A DNA stretch of 64,000 nucleotides from Providencia rettgeri (lineage in GTDB: Bacteria > Pseudomonadota > Gammaproteobacteria > Enterobacterales > Enterobacteriaceae): assembly GCF_013255915.1 (NCBI RefSeq), contig NZ_CP053896.1, positions 3,596,001-3,660,000 on the forward strand. The letters run 5' to 3'. Positions 1 to 11,417 of the stretch are shown piece by piece; the first letter of the stretch is position 1; each line of letters opens with the position of its first letter. The notes under the pieces were generated by a model. That model saw only the letters and a list, made by a program, of their open reading frames with translations, searched no databases and had not been told where the DNA came from. The translations under genes and the position numbers were made by a program.

Positions 1-1154
1 CGATGGCGTCCTACTATTTTCAATGTGCCTTGCAGCCCAAAACGGATTGTCACATTTTCATGCGAAAGTGGTGGCCGTATCTGCCCCTCTCCTTCCATAA
101 CTTGTAATATTCCTAAGGATTCAGGTAACTCAATAGCCTCAGGAAAAGCCCATTCAAACTGTTTATTTAATAGACTATTAATGCGCTTAACAACCCACAA
201 TGCGCCTTGATAACGACGAATTTCAAATTGCCCTAAGCGGCAAATAGGGTCAGCGTCTTGCCGAGCTAACGCGACTTCTTGCCAAATACGTTCCAATTGG
301 TTAAATGGCGGCATTGGTAATTGGTGCAAACCAACCCAACGACGAATTAAAGCATTACGTTTGGAAGATGAACACCCTTGCAAATCATCTATAAATAGGC
401 CCCCTCGGTAATCCATCATACCTTCAAGGGTCTCTTTTAATAACTCATCGAGTAATGATTCTTGCTCAGCACATAACGCGGCACTGCGCGCGACAGCATG
501 AGAAAAATGTGGCCAGCGCTCAGACAAAGTGGGCATAATATGAAGACGTAAAAAATTTCTATCATAACGGTCATCTTGGTTACTATCGTCCTCAACCCAC
601 GACAATTGTTGTTCTTGCATATAAGCTTCTAGCGCTATACGGGGTGTTGAAAGTAATGGGCGTAATAGCCATGTTGAACCGCAACACGCTGAAAAACTCA
701 ATAATTCAGGCATTGAAGACAACCCTGCTGGCCCACTACCACGCTTTAACGCTAACATGAAAGTTTCTGCTTGGTCATCAAGATGTTGAGCCGTAACTAA
801 TACCTCGCCTTCTTGTAATTCTTCTCGGTAAGCCTGATAACGAGCTTCTCGTGCTGCTGCTTCAATACCTTTTTGGCTTGAATCAACCACGACATGTCGG
901 CAAATAAAAGGAATGTCCCATTGTGAACATAATTGAGCACAATGCTGCTCCCATTCGTTTGCTTTTCTATTCAAGCCATGATGAATATGAATAGCACGAA
1001 TTTCTAGTGAAGGAAGCCGTTGTTGCCGAATAAGATAAAGTGCATGTAATAAAACTGTAGAGTCAATACCACCACTGAATCCCACTAGAATTTTTTGAAT
1101 ACCACTTATTTTATTAAGAACTTGTTCAACAATTACTTGCGAATGCTGCGCCAT
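1..1154 (-). CDS. tilS: tRNA(Ile)-lysidine synthase TilS (3' end outside window)
   Basis: TilS attaches lysine to C34 of the tRNA-Ile with a CAU anticodon, changing its decoding from AUG to AUA; it is cytoplasmic and ATP-dependent. Reading the minus strand from the ATG at 1154 gives 384 open codons that run off the left edge. The N-terminal PP-loop signature SGGIDST lies near residue 25, and the motif HIHHGLNRKAN follows. The start of the C-terminal TilS domain (VTIRFGLQGTLKIVGRH) is the last part visible. About 50 residues should be missing, judged from the family length of roughly 430-440. It lies 13 bp downstream of the permease gene on the same strand, so the two are probably cotranscribed. 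Confidence 0.95.
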   Translation of the reverse strand, partial: MAQHSQVIVEQVLNKISGIQKILVGFSGGIDSTVLLHALYLIRQQRLPSLEIRAIHIHHGLNRKANEWEQHCAQLCSQWDIPFICRHVVVDSSQKGIEAAAREARYQAYREELQEGEVLVTAQHLDDQAETFMLALKRGSGPAGLSSMPELLSFSACCGSTWLLRPLLSTPRIALEAYMQEQQLSWVEDDSNQDDRYDRNFLRLHIMPTLSERWPHFSHAVARSAALCAEQESLLDELLKETLEGMMDYRGGLFIDDLQGCSSSKRNALIRRWVGLHQLPMPPFNQLERIWQEVALARQDADPICRLGQFEIRRYQGALWVVKRINSLLNKQFEWAFPEAIELPESLGILQVMEGEGQIRPPLSHENVTIRFGLQGTLKIVGRH

Positions 1155-1167
1155 TTATTCGCCCTTC

Positions 1168-2055
1168 TTACGACTTCTGACTTTGGCTTTTTGCGCCAAC
1201 ACACAGAACACCAGAAATAATTACCAGTAATACCCCAATTGCATACGCAATTTCAAAAACATCATTTAAGATTAACACTAACCAGAGTACCGATAATACG
1301 GGAGATAAAAATACCACAGAAGCTATTTTCGCTGAATGACCTGTATTCATCGCCTTAAACCACAAAATATAAGACACCCCATTGATTAAAATGCCATTAA
1401 CCAGTGTTGGCCAAAAAGCTGCTTTTGAAGGTAACTGCATTTCACTAAATAGTATCAGTAAGGCAAAAGAAGTTAGCGTTGAAAAAATAAATAACCACAC
1501 AGTACTAATATAGGGGTCTATCGAATATTGGCGAGAAAAAACTGACATTAGTGCAAAGCAAAATGCACCACTAAAAACCAGTAATAACGCTGTTGGGTTT
1601 TCAACATGTAGCTGTGTAATTTGCCCTTTAGTAAAAGTAATAACCACCGCAATAAAACCAACTATGATGCCAATTATTTGTCTTCCAGCTAATTTATCTT
1701 TTAGCAATACTACTGATAACAAGATAATAACTAATGGCCAGCTATATTGAATGACCAATACGGCGATACCATTTTCAATGGAATATCCGTAATACAGTAA
1801 CAAGTAGAATAAACAATCAAGAAAACCAAGAACAAAGACTTTGATTAGTACATCTCTTGGCAAGATAAACAGTTTTGTCAGCCGATACCCAGAAGCAAGT
1901 GCAACAATAATTACAGATATCGCTGAAATTAAGTTTGACCAAAAAAGGAATTGGAAGCTATTCATACCTTCTTGCCCAAAACGAGAGACAATAGGAATAA
2001 AGCTCCATATCAATACGCAAGTAAAAGCATATAGCAAATAATTATATTGTCGCAC
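1168..2055 (-). CDS. DMT-superfamily (EamA domain) permease
   Basis: This 295-residue hydrophobic protein has about ten predicted membrane segments arranged as two EamA repeats, roughly residues 6-140 and 150-285. That is the layout of drug/metabolite transporters of the inner membrane. The substrate cannot be read from sequence; members export amino acids, metabolites or drugs. The start is GTG at 2055, with AGGA a few bases upstream. It sits between accA and tilS, where E. coli has ldcC and yaeR, so it is a lineage-specific neighbour. A terminator separates it from accA, so it probably has its own promoter in 2056-2143 and may drive tilS. Confidence 0.85.
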   Translation of the reverse strand: MRQYNYLLYAFTCVLIWSFIPIVSRFGQEGMNSFQFLFWSNLISAISVIIVALASGYRLTKLFILPRDVLIKVFVLGFLDCLFYLLLYYGYSIENGIAVLVIQYSWPLVIILLSVVLLKDKLAGRQIIGIIVGFIAVVITFTKGQITQLHVENPTALLLVFSGAFCFALMSVFSRQYSIDPYISTVWLFIFSTLTSFALLILFSEMQLPSKAAFWPTLVNGILINGVSYILWFKAMNTGHSAKIASVVFLSPVLSVLWLVLILNDVFEIAYAIGVLLVIISGVLCVGAKSQSQKS

Positions 2056-2144
2056 CCTAGTTCCTATCTATTATTATTTTCAGCAGATGAATAATTTAAA
2101 TCAAAACACTCTGTTATCATTAAAAATGACTAGCTTAAAAATAA

Positions 2145-2181
2145 AAAAACGGGAGCTGGCAAAAAGCAAACTCCCGTTTTT
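2145..2181 (-). terminator. Rho-independent terminator after accA
   Basis: An 11-bp inverted repeat (AAAAACGGGAG paired with CTCCCGTTTTT) surrounds a 15-nt loop, 23 bp beyond the accA stop. The T run on the minus strand fits termination of the long lpx-dnaE-accA transcript. The A run on the other side makes it potentially bidirectional. Confidence 0.85.
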
Positions 2182-2203
2182 ATTAACGATTAGCGGTTAA
2201 TAA

Positions 2204-3163
2204 TTAGCAATAACCATAGTCCATCAGACGCTGATAGCGGCGGTTTTTCAACGCTTCGGCATCTAATGCATCTAATTCGTTTAAGTCCTCATTCAGGCGT
2301 GCTTTTAGCTGTTCCGCAATTTCATCATAATTACGATGTGCACCGCCTAATGGCTCAGGAATAACATTATCAATTAATTTCAGTTCTTTAAGACGTGGAG
2401 CAGTAATCCCCATCGCCTCTGCTGCTAGTGGTGCTTTATCTGCACTTTTCCATAGAATGGAAGCACAGCCTTCTGGTGAAATAACAGAATAAGTACTGTA
2501 TTGCAGCATATTGACTTTATCACCAACACCGATGGCAAGAGCACCGCCAGAGCCACCTTCACCAATAACAGTACAAATGACTGGGACAGATAAACGTGAC
2601 ATTTCACGTAAATTACGTGCGATAGCCTCTGACTGACCACGCTCTTCAGCACCAACGCCCGGATAAGCCCCAGGAGTATCAATAAAGGTAATAATAGGCA
2701 AGTTAAAACGCTCAGCCAGTTCCATCAGACGCAATGCCTTACGGTAACCTTCTGGGGCTGGCATACCAAAATTACGACGGATTTTTTCTTTTGTCTCACG
2801 CCCTTTCTGATGCCCAATAATCATAACTGGGCGACCATCTAAACGCGCCATTCCACCCACAATGGCTTTATCATCTGCATAAGCACGATCACCTGCTAAT
2901 TCTTGGAAATCAGTAAAAATGCGAGAAATATAATCCAATGTATATGGACGACGTGGATGACGAGCGAGTTTAGCGATTTGCCAAGCTCCTAGATCAGAGA
3001 AAATTTTACGTGTCAGTTCAACACTTTTTTCACGTAAACGAGCAACCTCTTCATCTAGGTTGACTTCTAAGTTGTTATCTTGACGGCTAACCGCTGTTAG
3101 AGAATCAATTTTCGCCTCTAATTCCGCGATTGGCTGTTCAAAATCAAGAAAATCCAGACTCAT
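2204..3163 (-). CDS. accA: acetyl-CoA carboxylase carboxyltransferase subunit alpha
   Basis: AccA pairs with AccD to move the carboxyl group from carboxy-biotin to acetyl-CoA, giving malonyl-CoA for fatty acid synthesis. The protein is 319 residues, the same length as in E. coli, and is collinear throughout. The crotonase-like core contains the glycine-rich stretches [18 protein letters not shown] and [15 protein letters not shown] that form the oxyanion-hole region. The start is ATG, 12 bp after the dnaE stop, so it is the last gene of the dnaE transcript. The strong hairpin at 2145-2181 ends the unit. Confidence 0.98.
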   Translation of the reverse strand: MSLDFLDFEQPIAELEAKIDSLTAVSRQDNNLEVNLDEEVARLREKSVELTRKIFSDLGAWQIAKLARHPRRPYTLDYISRIFTDFQELAGDRAYADDKAIVGGMARLDGRPVMIIGHQKGRETKEKIRRNFGMPAPEGYRKALRLMELAERFNLPIITFIDTPGAYPGVGAEERGQSEAIARNLREMSRLSVPVICTVIGEGGSGGALAIGVGDKVNMLQYSTYSVISPEGCASILWKSADKAPLAAEAMGITAPRLKELKLIDNVIPEPLGGAHRNYDEIAEQLKARLNEDLNELDALDAEALKNRRYQRLMDYGYC

Positions 3164-3175
3164 AATATTCCTATT

Positions 3176-6100
3176 TTAGTCAAATTCTAATTCTACCTGC
3201 TCACTACCCAGCAGAGTTCGAAGATCGTTCAGAAGGGGATCCACTGGCGTCACACGCCAAACAACACCAAATTTAAGCTTGGCTCTGGCATCATCCTTCT
3301 GGTAATACAGATGAACCGGGATCGTTCCTGAACGATGAGGTTCAAGAGTACTGCGAAGCCGGTTCAGCAATTGATCGTTAATTTGTTTATCTGACAGTGA
3401 AATTGCAAGTCCTCGTGCATATTTCTCCCTTGCTTCACTAATATCCATTAACTCACGCACTGTCATTTTATTACCACCATTGAAATCATCAAAGCTGACC
3501 TGACCGGTGGCTATCAGGATATTGTCTTTTTCCAACATATGTTGGTATTTATCGAGTGCATCTGAAAATAACATAATATCCAGACGACCGGAACGATCAT
3601 CAAGCGTACAAATACCTATTCTATTTCCACGCTTGGTTGTAATGACTTTAGCTGAAAGTACTAAACCTACCACAGTTGTCACTTGACCACGAGGGGTGGG
3701 GTTCACATCTTTTAATCTAAGCCCATTAGTATAGCGCTCTATTTCGCTCAAGTATCGCGTTATTGGATGCCCTGTTAAATATAAACCAAGCGTTTCGCGT
3801 TCACCATCCAATACCACCTGCTCTGGCCATTTAGGCACACTGGCGTATGAACTTTCGACTTGTTCAGGTGCTTCCGCTAATACACCAAACATATCTGCTT
3901 GGCCTATTGCCTCTGCTTTAGCGTGTTGGTCAGCCGCTTTTAATGCATCTTCAAGGGAAGACATCAATGCCGCACGGTGAGGGCCTAATCGGTCAAATGC
4001 CCCTGCCATGATAAGCTTTTCCATCACACGACGATTAATTTTTTTAATATCGACTCGCGCACAAAGGTCAAAAATCTCTTTAAATATCCCGCCTTGTTGA
4101 CGCGCTTCAACAATCGCTTCAATCGGGCCTTCACCGACCCCTTTAATTGCACCGATACCGTAAACTATCTCACCTTCATCATTCACATGGAAGTGATAAA
4201 GCCCACTATTGATATCTGGTGGCAATACTTTTAAGCCCATTCGCCAACATTCATCAACTAAACCGACCACTTTTTCCGTGTTGTCCATATCAGCGGTCAT
4301 TACAGCAGCCATAAATTCAGCGGGATAGTGAGCTTTTAACCATAATGTTTGATAAGAAACTAAAGCATAAGCTGCTGAGTGCGATTTATTAAACCCATAA
4401 CCGGCAAATTTCTCTACCAAGTCAAAGATTTTCATTGATAACTCGCCATCTACCCCGTTTTTGATTGCTCCTTCTTCAAAAACAGAACGCTGCTTCGCCA
4501 TTTCTTCAGGTTTCTTTTTCCCCATCGCACGACGCAGCATATCTGCACCGCCAAGCGTGTAACCGGCTAAAACCTGAGCAATTTGCATAACCTGTTCTTG
4601 GTATAAAATAATACCATATGTGGGCTCTAGAACAGGTTTTAATGATTCATGTTGCCATTGTACATCTGGATACGAAATTTCTTCACGACCATGCTTACGG
4701 TCAATAAAGTTATCTACCATGCCTGATTGTAATGGCCCGGGGCGGAATAATGCTACCAGAGCGATCATATCCTCAAAGCAGTCGGGACGTAATCGCTTAA
4801 TTAAGTCCTTCATTCCACGGGATTCCAACTGGAATACTGCCGTGGTTTCTGAGCGCTGCAGCATATCAAAGCTTTTTTGATCGTGCAGCGGAATCGCCGC
4901 AATATCAACCGGCTCTAAGTTTTTCTTAGCACGGCGCGCGTTGATCATTTCCAACGCCCAGTTAATGATCGTCAACGTCCGTAAGCCGAGGAAGTCAAAC
5001 TTCACTAGCCCTGCATATTCGACATCGTTTTTATCGAATTGCGTGACGGGGTTATTACCTTCCGCATCACAATACAGTGGCGCAAAGTCAGTAATTTTAG
5101 TTGGAGCGATAACCACCCCACCCGCATGTTTACCGGCATTTCGAGTGACCCCTTCGAGTTTACGCGCCATATCGATAAGCGCTTTAACCTCTTCATCAGC
5201 TTCATAAATTTCAGGGAGCTGTGGCTCTGCTTCGAATGCTTTTTCTAGTGTCATACCGGGATCTGGCGGCACTAATTTAGAAATTCTATCAACAAAACCA
5301 TATGGGTGCCCAAGTACACGCCCCACGTCGCGGATAACCGCTTTTGCCGCCATCGTACCAAAGGTAATGATTTGTGAAACGGCATCACGCCCATACATTT
5401 GGGCTACGTGATCAATGACTTGGTCGCGTTTTTCCATGCAGAAATCGACGTCAAAGTCAGGCATCGAAACACGCTCAGGGTTCAAGAAACGCTCAAATAG
5501 TAAATCGAACTCCAACGGGTCAAGGTCAGTAATTTTGAGTGCGTAGGCAACAAGGGAACCTGCCCCCGAACCTCGTCCAGGCCCAACGGGTACGCCGTTA
5601 TCCTTCGACCATTGGATAAACTCCATAACTATCAAGAAGTAGCCAGGGAAACCCATTTGGTTGATTACGTTGAGTTCGATATCTAAACGCTCATCATACT
5701 CAGGACGCCTTTCTGCCCTGATTTTTTCATCAGGAAACAGAAATTCTAAACGCTCTTCGAGCCCCTCTTTAGAGCGCATGACTAAAAAGTCTTCTGTTTT
5801 CATATCCCCTGTTGGGAATTGAGGTAAGAAGTATTCACCTAAACGGATCGTCACATTACAACGCTTAGCAATCTCTACACTGTTTTCTAGCGCTTCAGGG
5901 ATGTCAGCAAACAGCTCACACATCTCTTCTTCGGAACGTAAATATTGCTGAGGGCTATAATTTTTAGGCCTTTTTGGATCTGCTAATGTAAAACCATCAT
6001 GGATAGCAACACGTATTTCATGAGCGTCAAAATCACTACTTTCAATAAAACAAACATCATTCGTTGCAACGACAGGTAGGCCTTTTTTAGTCGCTAACTC

Positions 6101-6658
6101 GACAGCCGCATGTAGATAACTTTCTTCATCAGGCCGCCCTGTTCTGACTAACTCTAAATAGTAGCTATCTGGGAAATGAGTTTCATAGAATGCAAGACAC
6201 TCATCCACTAAGGATTGGTTTCCCCTTAATAGAAATTGCCCGACATCCCCTTTACGGCCACCGGACAGCAGAATCAAGCCGTCTTTGTGCTTGGCCAGCC
6301 ATTCTCGTTTTATCGTTGGCCCAACCGCACCATAGCCCTTTTGATATGCTTCAGAAATTAGTAAGGTAAGGTTTTGATAGCCTTCATTATTACGTGCTAA
6401 AACAGTTAGGTGAGATATTTCATCACCTAATAATTCACTTTCCACATAAAAATCAGCGCCAATAATGGGTTTGATCCCTGCACCATGCGCTGCACCATAA
6501 AACCGGACTAACCCGCAAAGGTTAGTAAAATCGGTGATCGCGAATGCAGGCATACCCATTGAAGCCACTTTTTTAACCAGTGGCCCTGTTTTGGCTAGCC
6601 CATCAATCATGGAATAGTCACTGTGAACACGTAAATGAATAAAACGAGGTGATGCCAT
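3176..6658 (-). CDS. dnaE: DNA polymerase III subunit alpha
   Basis: DnaE is the replicative polymerase subunit of the Pol III core, working with epsilon and theta and bound to the beta clamp. The protein is 1160 residues, identical in length to E. coli DnaE. An N-terminal PHP domain begins with [11 protein letters not shown] at residue 10. The C-family palm carries the catalytic aspartates in [14 protein letters not shown] near residue 400, with the third Asp expected near 555. A helix-hairpin-helix region ([17 protein letters not shown]) and a C-terminal OB fold follow. The start is ATG, 15 bp after the rnhB stop. The order lpxB-rnhB-dnaE-accA matches E. coli. Confidence 0.99.
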   Translation of the reverse strand: MASPRFIHLRVHSDYSMIDGLAKTGPLVKKVASMGMPAFAITDFTNLCGLVRFYGAAHGAGIKPIIGADFYVESELLGDEISHLTVLARNNEGYQNLTLLISEAYQKGYGAVGPTIKREWLAKHKDGLILLSGGRKGDVGQFLLRGNQSLVDECLAFYETHFPDSYYLELVRTGRPDEESYLHAAVELATKKGLPVVATNDVCFIESSDFDAHEIRVAIHDGFTLADPKRPKNYSPQQYLRSEEEMCELFADIPEALENSVEIAKRCNVTIRLGEYFLPQFPTGDMKTEDFLVMRSKEGLEERLEFLFPDEKIRAERRPEYDERLDIELNVINQMGFPGYFLIVMEFIQWSKDNGVPVGPGRGSGAGSLVAYALKITDLDPLEFDLLFERFLNPERVSMPDFDVDFCMEKRDQVIDHVAQMYGRDAVSQIITFGTMAAKAVIRDVGRVLGHPYGFVDRISKLVPPDPGMTLEKAFEAEPQLPEIYEADEEVKALIDMARKLEGVTRNAGKHAGGVVIAPTKITDFAPLYCDAEGNNPVTQFDKNDVEYAGLVKFDFLGLRTLTIINWALEMINARRAKKNLEPVDIAAIPLHDQKSFDMLQRSETTAVFQLESRGMKDLIKRLRPDCFEDMIALVALFRPGPLQSGMVDNFIDRKHGREEISYPDVQWQHESLKPVLEPTYGIILYQEQVMQIAQVLAGYTLGGADMLRRAMGKKKPEEMAKQRSVFEEGAIKNGVDGELSMKIFDLVEKFAGYGFNKSHSAAYALVSYQTLWLKAHYPAEFMAAVMTADMDNTEKVVGLVDECWRMGLKVLPPDINSGLYHFHVNDEGEIVYGIGAIKGVGEGPIEAIVEARQQGGIFKEIFDLCARVDIKKINRRVMEKLIMAGAFDRLGPHRAALMSSLEDALKAADQHAKAEAIGQADMFGVLAEAPEQVESSYASVPKWPEQVVLDGERETLGLYLTGHPITRYLSEIERYTNGLRLKDVNPTPRGQVTTVVGLVLSAKVITTKRGNRIGICTLDDRSGRLDIMLFSDALDKYQHMLEKDNILIATGQVSFDDFNGGNKMTVRELMDISEAREKYARGLAISLSDKQINDQLLNRLRSTLEPHRSGTIPVHLYYQKDDARAKLKFGVVWRVTPVDPLLNDLRTLLGSEQVELEFD

Positions 6659-6673
6659 CGACCTAATACCTAC

Positions 6674-7264
6674 TTATTTGCTGTCTAAAGCTTTTCTCAC
6701 AGGAGCAAAGCTTTTACGATGGAATTCGGTTGCACCATACTGCGCCAATTTTTCTAAATGATACGCGGTTGGGTAGCCTTTATGCTTCGCAAAACCATAT
6801 TCAGGAAAAGCTTTGTCCAACTCAACCATTTCCCTATCCCTAATCACTTTAGCTAAAATGGATGCTGCGCTAATTTCTTGTACTAGGCTGTCGCCCTTAA
6901 TTACTGCTTGTGAAGGCATTGGCAATTCAGGACAACGATTACCATCAATTAAAACATACTCAGGAACAATAGATAAACCCGCAACGGCGCGCTGCATAGC
7001 TAACATGGTTGCATGTAATATATTTATATTATCAATTTCTTCTGGTTCTGCGCGGCCAATACACCAACATAATGCTTTTTCTTGAATTTCATCAAATAAT
7101 TTCTCACGTTTTTTTTCGGTGAGTTTTTTTGAGTCTGCCAACCCTGTAATTGGGTTATTGGGATCAAGAATCACTGCTGCTGTCACTACAGCTCCGACTA
7201 ATGGGCCTCGGCCTACTTCGTCAACACCAGCGATTAAATTTGCTTTTGGATAGATAAATTCCAT
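6674..7264 (-). CDS. rnhB: ribonuclease HII
   Basis: RNase HII cuts 5' of ribonucleotides embedded in DNA and starts ribonucleotide excision repair. The 196-residue protein has the signature [16 protein letters not shown] near residue 13, carrying the first Asp-Glu of the metal site. Further acidic residues lie in ILIDGN-like and [20 protein letters not shown] segments. The start ATG shares one base with the lpxB stop (TAATG), a translational-coupling arrangement. It is part of the lpx-dnaE operon. Confidence 0.97.
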   Translation of the reverse strand: MEFIYPKANLIAGVDEVGRGPLVGAVVTAAVILDPNNPITGLADSKKLTEKKREKLFDEIQEKALCWCIGRAEPEEIDNINILHATMLAMQRAVAGLSIVPEYVLIDGNRCPELPMPSQAVIKGDSLVQEISAASILAKVIRDREMVELDKAFPEYGFAKHKGYPTAYHLEKLAQYGATEFHRKSFAPVRKALDSK

Positions 7265-8415
7265 TAATTTTTGACCATATCTAATACAGCTTCAGCCGCT
7301 TGTTTATCTGCGTCACAACGAATAAGCTGATGTAATTGTAAAAAAGTTTCTTTCAGGTTTTCAACCCGCTCGCCACCTTCTAGGAGTGGAAGCAACTGCT
7401 GTGCAAGTTTATCAGGCTGGCAATCCTCTTGTAGTAACTCTTTGACAATATCTTTTCCTGCTAACAAATTAGGCAAAGAAACATACGGCGTTTTCACTAA
7501 CCGTTTTGCCAACCAGAAGGTGAAAGGTTTCATACGATACCCCACCACCATTGGGCATTTTGTTAGCATACATTCAAGTGCTGCCGTTCCTGATGCTAAT
7601 AAAGTCGCATCTGCTGCAATCATTGCATCACGAGCTTGGCCATCTAAAGTATGAATTTGCAGTTCAGGCGTAGTATTTTGCTTTATCTCATCAAACTGCT
7701 GGCGGCGTTTTTCATTCACCAACGGCACCACAATATGTAAATCCGGGATATTACGCTGTAATATTTTCGCTGTATTAAGAAAATCTGCGCTTAGCATTTC
7801 GACTTCGGAATGACGACTTCCTGGCAGTAAGGCTAAACATTTAACATGCTCAGGAATATTCAGCCGATGTCGAGCGGCTTGTTTATCAGGGTGTAATGGA
7901 ATGGCATCCGCCATTGTGTGCCCGATAAAACGGCAAGGAACATTAAAACGATCGTAAAAGGCTTTTTCAAAAGGTAAGAAAGCTAATACTAAATTCGTTG
8001 AACGACCGATTTTAAATACCCGTTTTTGACGCCATGCCCAAACTGATGGGCTAACATAATGAATGGTTTTAATCCCTTTCGATTTTAAGCGCCCCTCAAG
8101 GGTAATATTAAAATCAGGGGCATCAATTCCAACAAAAACATCTGGCTGTAATTCGGTAAAACGCTGGGTTAGATCCTTACGGATGGATAATAACCGAGGT
8201 AGGCGGCCGAGGACTTCAACGATACCCATGACGGCAAGCTCTTCCATTTCATACCAAGCTTCACAACCTTCGGCTTGCATTAAAGGACCAGCAACACCAA
8301 CAAAGCGAGCATCTGGTATTTGCTCTTTAAGTGCACGGATAAGCCCCGCACCGAGAATATCACCAGATGTTTCTCCGGCAACAAGGCCAATAGTAAGTGG
8401 GCGGCTATTATTCAC
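7264..8415 (-). CDS. lpxB: lipid-A-disaccharide synthase
   Basis: LpxB joins UDP-2,3-diacylglucosamine to lipid X, forming the beta-1,6 disaccharide of lipid A at the inner face of the cytoplasmic membrane. The 383-residue GT-B glycosyltransferase (family GT19) has the N-terminal motif [17 protein letters not shown] and the conserved [10 protein letters not shown]. The start is GTG at 8415, supported by AAGGAG about 8 nt upstream and by alignment with the E. coli N-terminus. It lies 44 bp after lpxA and overlaps rnhB by one base. Confidence 0.98.
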   Translation of the reverse strand: MNNSRPLTIGLVAGETSGDILGAGLIRALKEQIPDARFVGVAGPLMQAEGCEAWYEMEELAVMGIVEVLGRLPRLLSIRKDLTQRFTELQPDVFVGIDAPDFNITLEGRLKSKGIKTIHYVSPSVWAWRQKRVFKIGRSTNLVLAFLPFEKAFYDRFNVPCRFIGHTMADAIPLHPDKQAARHRLNIPEHVKCLALLPGSRHSEVEMLSADFLNTAKILQRNIPDLHIVVPLVNEKRRQQFDEIKQNTTPELQIHTLDGQARDAMIAADATLLASGTAALECMLTKCPMVVGYRMKPFTFWLAKRLVKTPYVSLPNLLAGKDIVKELLQEDCQPDKLAQQLLPLLEGGERVENLKETFLQLHQLIRCDADKQAAEAVLDMVKN

Positions 8416-8459
8416 CGAAATTCGCTCCTTATTAAAGGCCTCGATTCATTAATACTAGA

Positions 8460-9257
8460 TTAACGAATAATACCACGTTTAGACTGCGCTGAATCCTCTA
8501 AGAAATCACTAAACACTTTAACGTGTTCATTCGCTTTTGCCGCTTCTGCGATTTCTTCACGAGCTTCTTCTAAGGATTTACCTGAACGATATAACACCTT
8601 GTATGCATTACGAATAGCATGTAGTGATTCTTTTTCAAAACCGCGGCGTTTTAGACCTTCAAGATTTAAACCAAATGGTGTCGCGTGGTTACCTTGTGCA
8701 ATGACATAAGGCGGCACATCTTGTGCAACACCAGAGCAGCCACCAACCATAACATGAGCACCAATTTTACAAAACTGGTGAACTGCGGTCATCCCACCAA
8801 TAATGGCATAATCACCAAGTGTTACATGACCACCTAGAGTACCGTTATTTGCAATAATACAACGGTTTCCAATGATACAATCATGAGCAATATGCACATT
8901 CACCATCAGTAAGTTATCATTGCCCACTTTTGTCAGGCCAACATCTTGAACAGTACCACGGTGAATGGTTACGCTTTCACGAATACGGTTTCTGTCCCCG
9001 ATTTCAACTCGCGTTGGTTCGCCTTGGTATTTAAGATCTTGGTTAATCTCACCAATGGAAGCGAACTGGAAAATCACATTGTCACGACCAATTTTTGTAT
9101 GGCCATTAACCACAACATGAGATTTCAGTTCAGTGCCTTCACCAATTTCAACATTCGCGCCAATATAACAAAAAGGGCCAATACGAACATTGGCACCGAT
9201 GATAGCTCCATCTTCTACGATAGAGGATGGATGAATATAGGCTGTTTTATCAATCAT
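8460..9257 (-). CDS. lpxA: UDP-N-acetylglucosamine O-acyltransferase
   Basis: LpxA catalyses the first lipid A step, acylating UDP-GlcNAc at the 3-OH with beta-hydroxymyristoyl-ACP. The protein consists of left-handed beta-helix hexapeptide repeats from its N-terminus to about residue 190, followed by a helical tail. The catalytic His lies in the MTAVHQF segment near residue 125. I chose the ATG at 9257 (265 residues, [12 protein letters not shown]), because family members start MIDK and it lies one base after the fabZ stop. An in-frame GTG at 9269 would lie inside fabZ. Confidence 0.97.
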   Translation of the reverse strand: MIDKTAYIHPSSIVEDGAIIGANVRIGPFCYIGANVEIGEGTELKSHVVVNGHTKIGRDNVIFQFASIGEINQDLKYQGEPTRVEIGDRNRIRESVTIHRGTVQDVGLTKVGNDNLLMVNVHIAHDCIIGNRCIIANNGTLGGHVTLGDYAIIGGMTAVHQFCKIGAHVMVGGCSGVAQDVPPYVIAQGNHATPFGLNLEGLKRRGFEKESLHAIRNAYKVLYRSGKSLEEAREEIAEAAKANEHVKVFSDFLEDSAQSKRGIIR

Positions 9258-9258
9258 A

Positions 9259-9711
9259 TCAGACCTCACGACGACGGGCGCACATCATTTCTGCTTCGCA
9301 GGCCACTTCTCCATCAACTTTAGCAACACCTTTAAAACGTGCAACTCCGCGACGTTCTTTGATAAATTCTACTTCTAAGACCATTTGGTCTCCTGGTAGA
9401 ACGGGACGTTTAAAACGCGCATTGTCTATCGCTGCAAAATAGTACAACTCACCCGGCTCTAATTTTCCAACGCTTTTAAACGCAAGAATTCCTGTCGCTT
9501 GCGCCATGGCTTCTAAAATCAATACACCAGGGAAAATAGGTTTACTTGGGAAGTGTCCTTGGAAAAATGGCTCGTTAAATGACACATTTTTCACTGCACG
9601 TAATGATTTGCCTTTTTCAAAATCCAATACACGGTCAACCAGAAGGAATGGGTAACGGTGCGGAAGCAGTTCTAAGATTTCTTCTATATTCAGAGTATGA
9701 TTATCACTCAT
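9259..9711 (-). CDS. fabZ: 3-hydroxyacyl-ACP dehydratase FabZ
   Basis: FabZ dehydrates beta-hydroxyacyl-ACP in fatty acid elongation and competes with LpxA/LpxD for hydroxymyristoyl-ACP. The 150-residue hot-dog-fold protein has the active-site region [14 protein letters not shown] near residue 15, with the catalytic His. The Glu lies in [14 protein letters not shown] near residue 70. The start is ATG. It is translationally close to lpxA and is separated from lpxD by 128 bp containing a strong hairpin. Confidence 0.98.
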   Translation of the reverse strand: MSDNHTLNIEEILELLPHRYPFLLVDRVLDFEKGKSLRAVKNVSFNEPFFQGHFPSKPIFPGVLILEAMAQATGILAFKSVGKLEPGELYYFAAIDNARFKRPVLPGDQMVLEVEFIKERRGVARFKGVAKVDGEVACEAEMMCARRREV

Positions 9712-9754
9712 CGAAATACTCTTCCTGTCTATTAATACGGTTTAATTAATGAAT

Positions 9755-9794
9755 CGGCCTGCTTTAACCTTAAATTAGGTTAACTGGCAGGCCG
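9755..9794 (-). other. intercistronic hairpin between lpxD and fabZ
   Basis: An interrupted inverted repeat pairs CGGCCTGC with GCAGGCCG and, inside it, TTAACCT with AGGTTAA, giving 15 bp with a 6-nt loop and a small bulge. No T run follows in the transcribed direction. A processing or mRNA-stability element, or partial attenuation, is more likely than a full terminator. Confidence 0.6.
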
Positions 9795-9839
9795 GAAAAC
9801 GTAACTCAGATAACTATTTTAGCCTGAATTACAAAATGA

Positions 9840-10877
9840 TTACTGTTTTTTTTGATTTTGGCTATCTAATTCACGCTCAACATGTTTCAGTCGCTTATTT
9901 ATCTCATTGATATTTAAGACTAAAGCAGCTGTTTTACGCCAAGTTTTATTAGGCTGTAAAGGAATCCCTGAAGAATATACTCCTGGTTCAGTGATAGGTC
10001 TCATGACCATCCCCATTCCTGTTACTGTGACCTTATCGCAAATTTCCATATGGCCATTGATGACACTGGCACCACCAATCATACAGTAACGGCCGATTTT
10101 TAAACTACCAGCCATGATAACACCACCAGCAACTGCGGTATTATCACCAATTATGACATTGTGTGCAATTTGGCACTGGTTATCGATAATAACCCCATTG
10201 CCAATTACTGTGTTATCTAAAGCACCTCGGTCAATGGTTGTACTCGCACCGATCTCAACACGATCGCCGATGATCACTGTGCCTAATTGAGGAATTTTGA
10301 TCCAATTACCACGATCATTCGCATAGCCGAAACCATCAGAGCCAATGACTGTGCCAGATTGAACTAAACAGTGTTCGCCAATCTCAACATTGTGGTATAC
10401 GCTGACATTCGCCCACAAACGGGTTCCTGTACCAATACGCGTATTTTTGCCCACAAAACAACCTGCGCCAATCACCACATTATCGCCAAGCTCAACACCA
10501 CTTTCGATAACGGCATTTGCGCCAATTGCGACATTCTTACCAAGTTTTGCATCATCAGCAATTACCGCTGATGCATGGATATCTTCAGCTGGGCTTGGCG
10601 TTGTATCCATAATTTGAGCCATGCGTGCATAAGCAAGGTATGGGTTATCCACTACCAGAGCAGCCACTTTGCATGCTTCAAGATCTTTTGCTGTGAGAAC
10701 CACCGCTGCAGCTTGGCAATCTGCCAATTTGTCACTATAACGGCTGTCAGATAGAAAAGTAATCTGTTGATTATTCGCTGAATGCATTGGAGCAATACCG
10801 GTGATGGTAATATCACCATCACCGTGTAATTGCGCATTCAACTGCTGAGCAAGGTCAGCCAATCGAATTGAAGACAT
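9840..10877 (-). CDS. lpxD: UDP-3-O-(3-hydroxyacyl)glucosamine N-acyltransferase
   Basis: LpxD adds the second hydroxyacyl chain, at N-2, in lipid A synthesis (third step). The 345-residue protein has an N-terminal uridine-binding domain (residues 1-100). A long left-handed beta-helix of hexapeptide repeats follows (about 105-300), with the IAHNVIIG region that carries the catalytic His. A helical C-terminal extension ends in a Lys/Gln-rich tail. The start is ATG, 3 bp beyond the skp stop, so it is coupled to skp. Confidence 0.98.
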   Translation of the reverse strand: MSSIRLADLAQQLNAQLHGDGDITITGIAPMHSANNQQITFLSDSRYSDKLADCQAAAVVLTAKDLEACKVAALVVDNPYLAYARMAQIMDTTPSPAEDIHASAVIADDAKLGKNVAIGANAVIESGVELGDNVVIGAGCFVGKNTRIGTGTRLWANVSVYHNVEIGEHCLVQSGTVIGSDGFGYANDRGNWIKIPQLGTVIIGDRVEIGASTTIDRGALDNTVIGNGVIIDNQCQIAHNVIIGDNTAVAGGVIMAGSLKIGRYCMIGGASVINGHMEICDKVTVTGMGMVMRPITEPGVYSSGIPLQPNKTWRKTAALVLNINEINKRLKHVERELDSQNQKKQ

Positions 10878-10880
10878 CTA

Positions 10881-11375
10881 TTATTTAACCTGTTTTTGAA
10901 CCTGACTTGTAATGTCAACGCTATCTTTTGCATAAGCAACTGCATTTGCATCGATAACGACATCATAGCCTTCTTTAGCTGCAACAGCCTTAATAGAGTT
11001 CTGAATACGAGTTAAAATTTTAGTACGCTCTTCGCCTTGGCGACGGCGGTTGTCTTCTTCAAATTTTTGAGCTTTTTCAGCGAATTGATCACGTTTAGTC
11101 ATGAGTTCAGATTCAAGCTTTTCGCGCTCACTTTGTTTCATTGTTGCACCATCACGACGCAATTTTTCAACGCGAGTTTGCAAATCTTTTTCTAGATTTT
11201 GTAACTCAGTCGCACGACTTTTGAATTCACTTTCAAGCTGTTTAGCAACGGCTTCACGCGCTGGCATATTTTGGAAAATTTCACCAACATTGACGATAGC
11301 GATTTTCTCAGCATAAGCCCCCGCAGACATTGCTAAAGCAATACTCACACCCGCTGCACACAACAATTTTTTCAC
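10881..11375 (-). CDS. skp: periplasmic chaperone Skp (OmpH family)
   Basis: Skp is a trimeric, jellyfish-shaped chaperone that holds unfolded outer-membrane proteins on their way to BamA. I place the start at GTG 11375, giving 164 residues. It is preceded by AAGGAG at good spacing and opens with a signal peptide (VKKLLCAAGVSIALAMSAG) ending at AYA before EKIAIV. A longer reading frame upstream overlaps the bamA end and is not real. The mature part is mostly charged coiled coil (roughly residues 40-120), as in the family. It lies between bamA and lpxD as in E. coli. Confidence 0.96.
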   Translation of the reverse strand: MKKLLCAAGVSIALAMSAGAYAEKIAIVNVGEIFQNMPAREAVAKQLESEFKSRATELQNLEKDLQTRVEKLRRDGATMKQSEREKLESELMTKRDQFAEKAQKFEEDNRRRQGEERTKILTRIQNSIKAVAAKEGYDVVIDANAVAYAKDSVDITSQVQKQVK

Positions 11376-11417
11376 ACTAAACTCCTTAACCCATACGTAT
11401 GGCTGGAAATTTTGGTT

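Noticed and set aside
8063-8452. Plus-strand frame of 129 residues antisense to lpxB
   Set aside because: The lpxB frame is fully conserved along this stretch, and the antisense peptide has no recognisable features.
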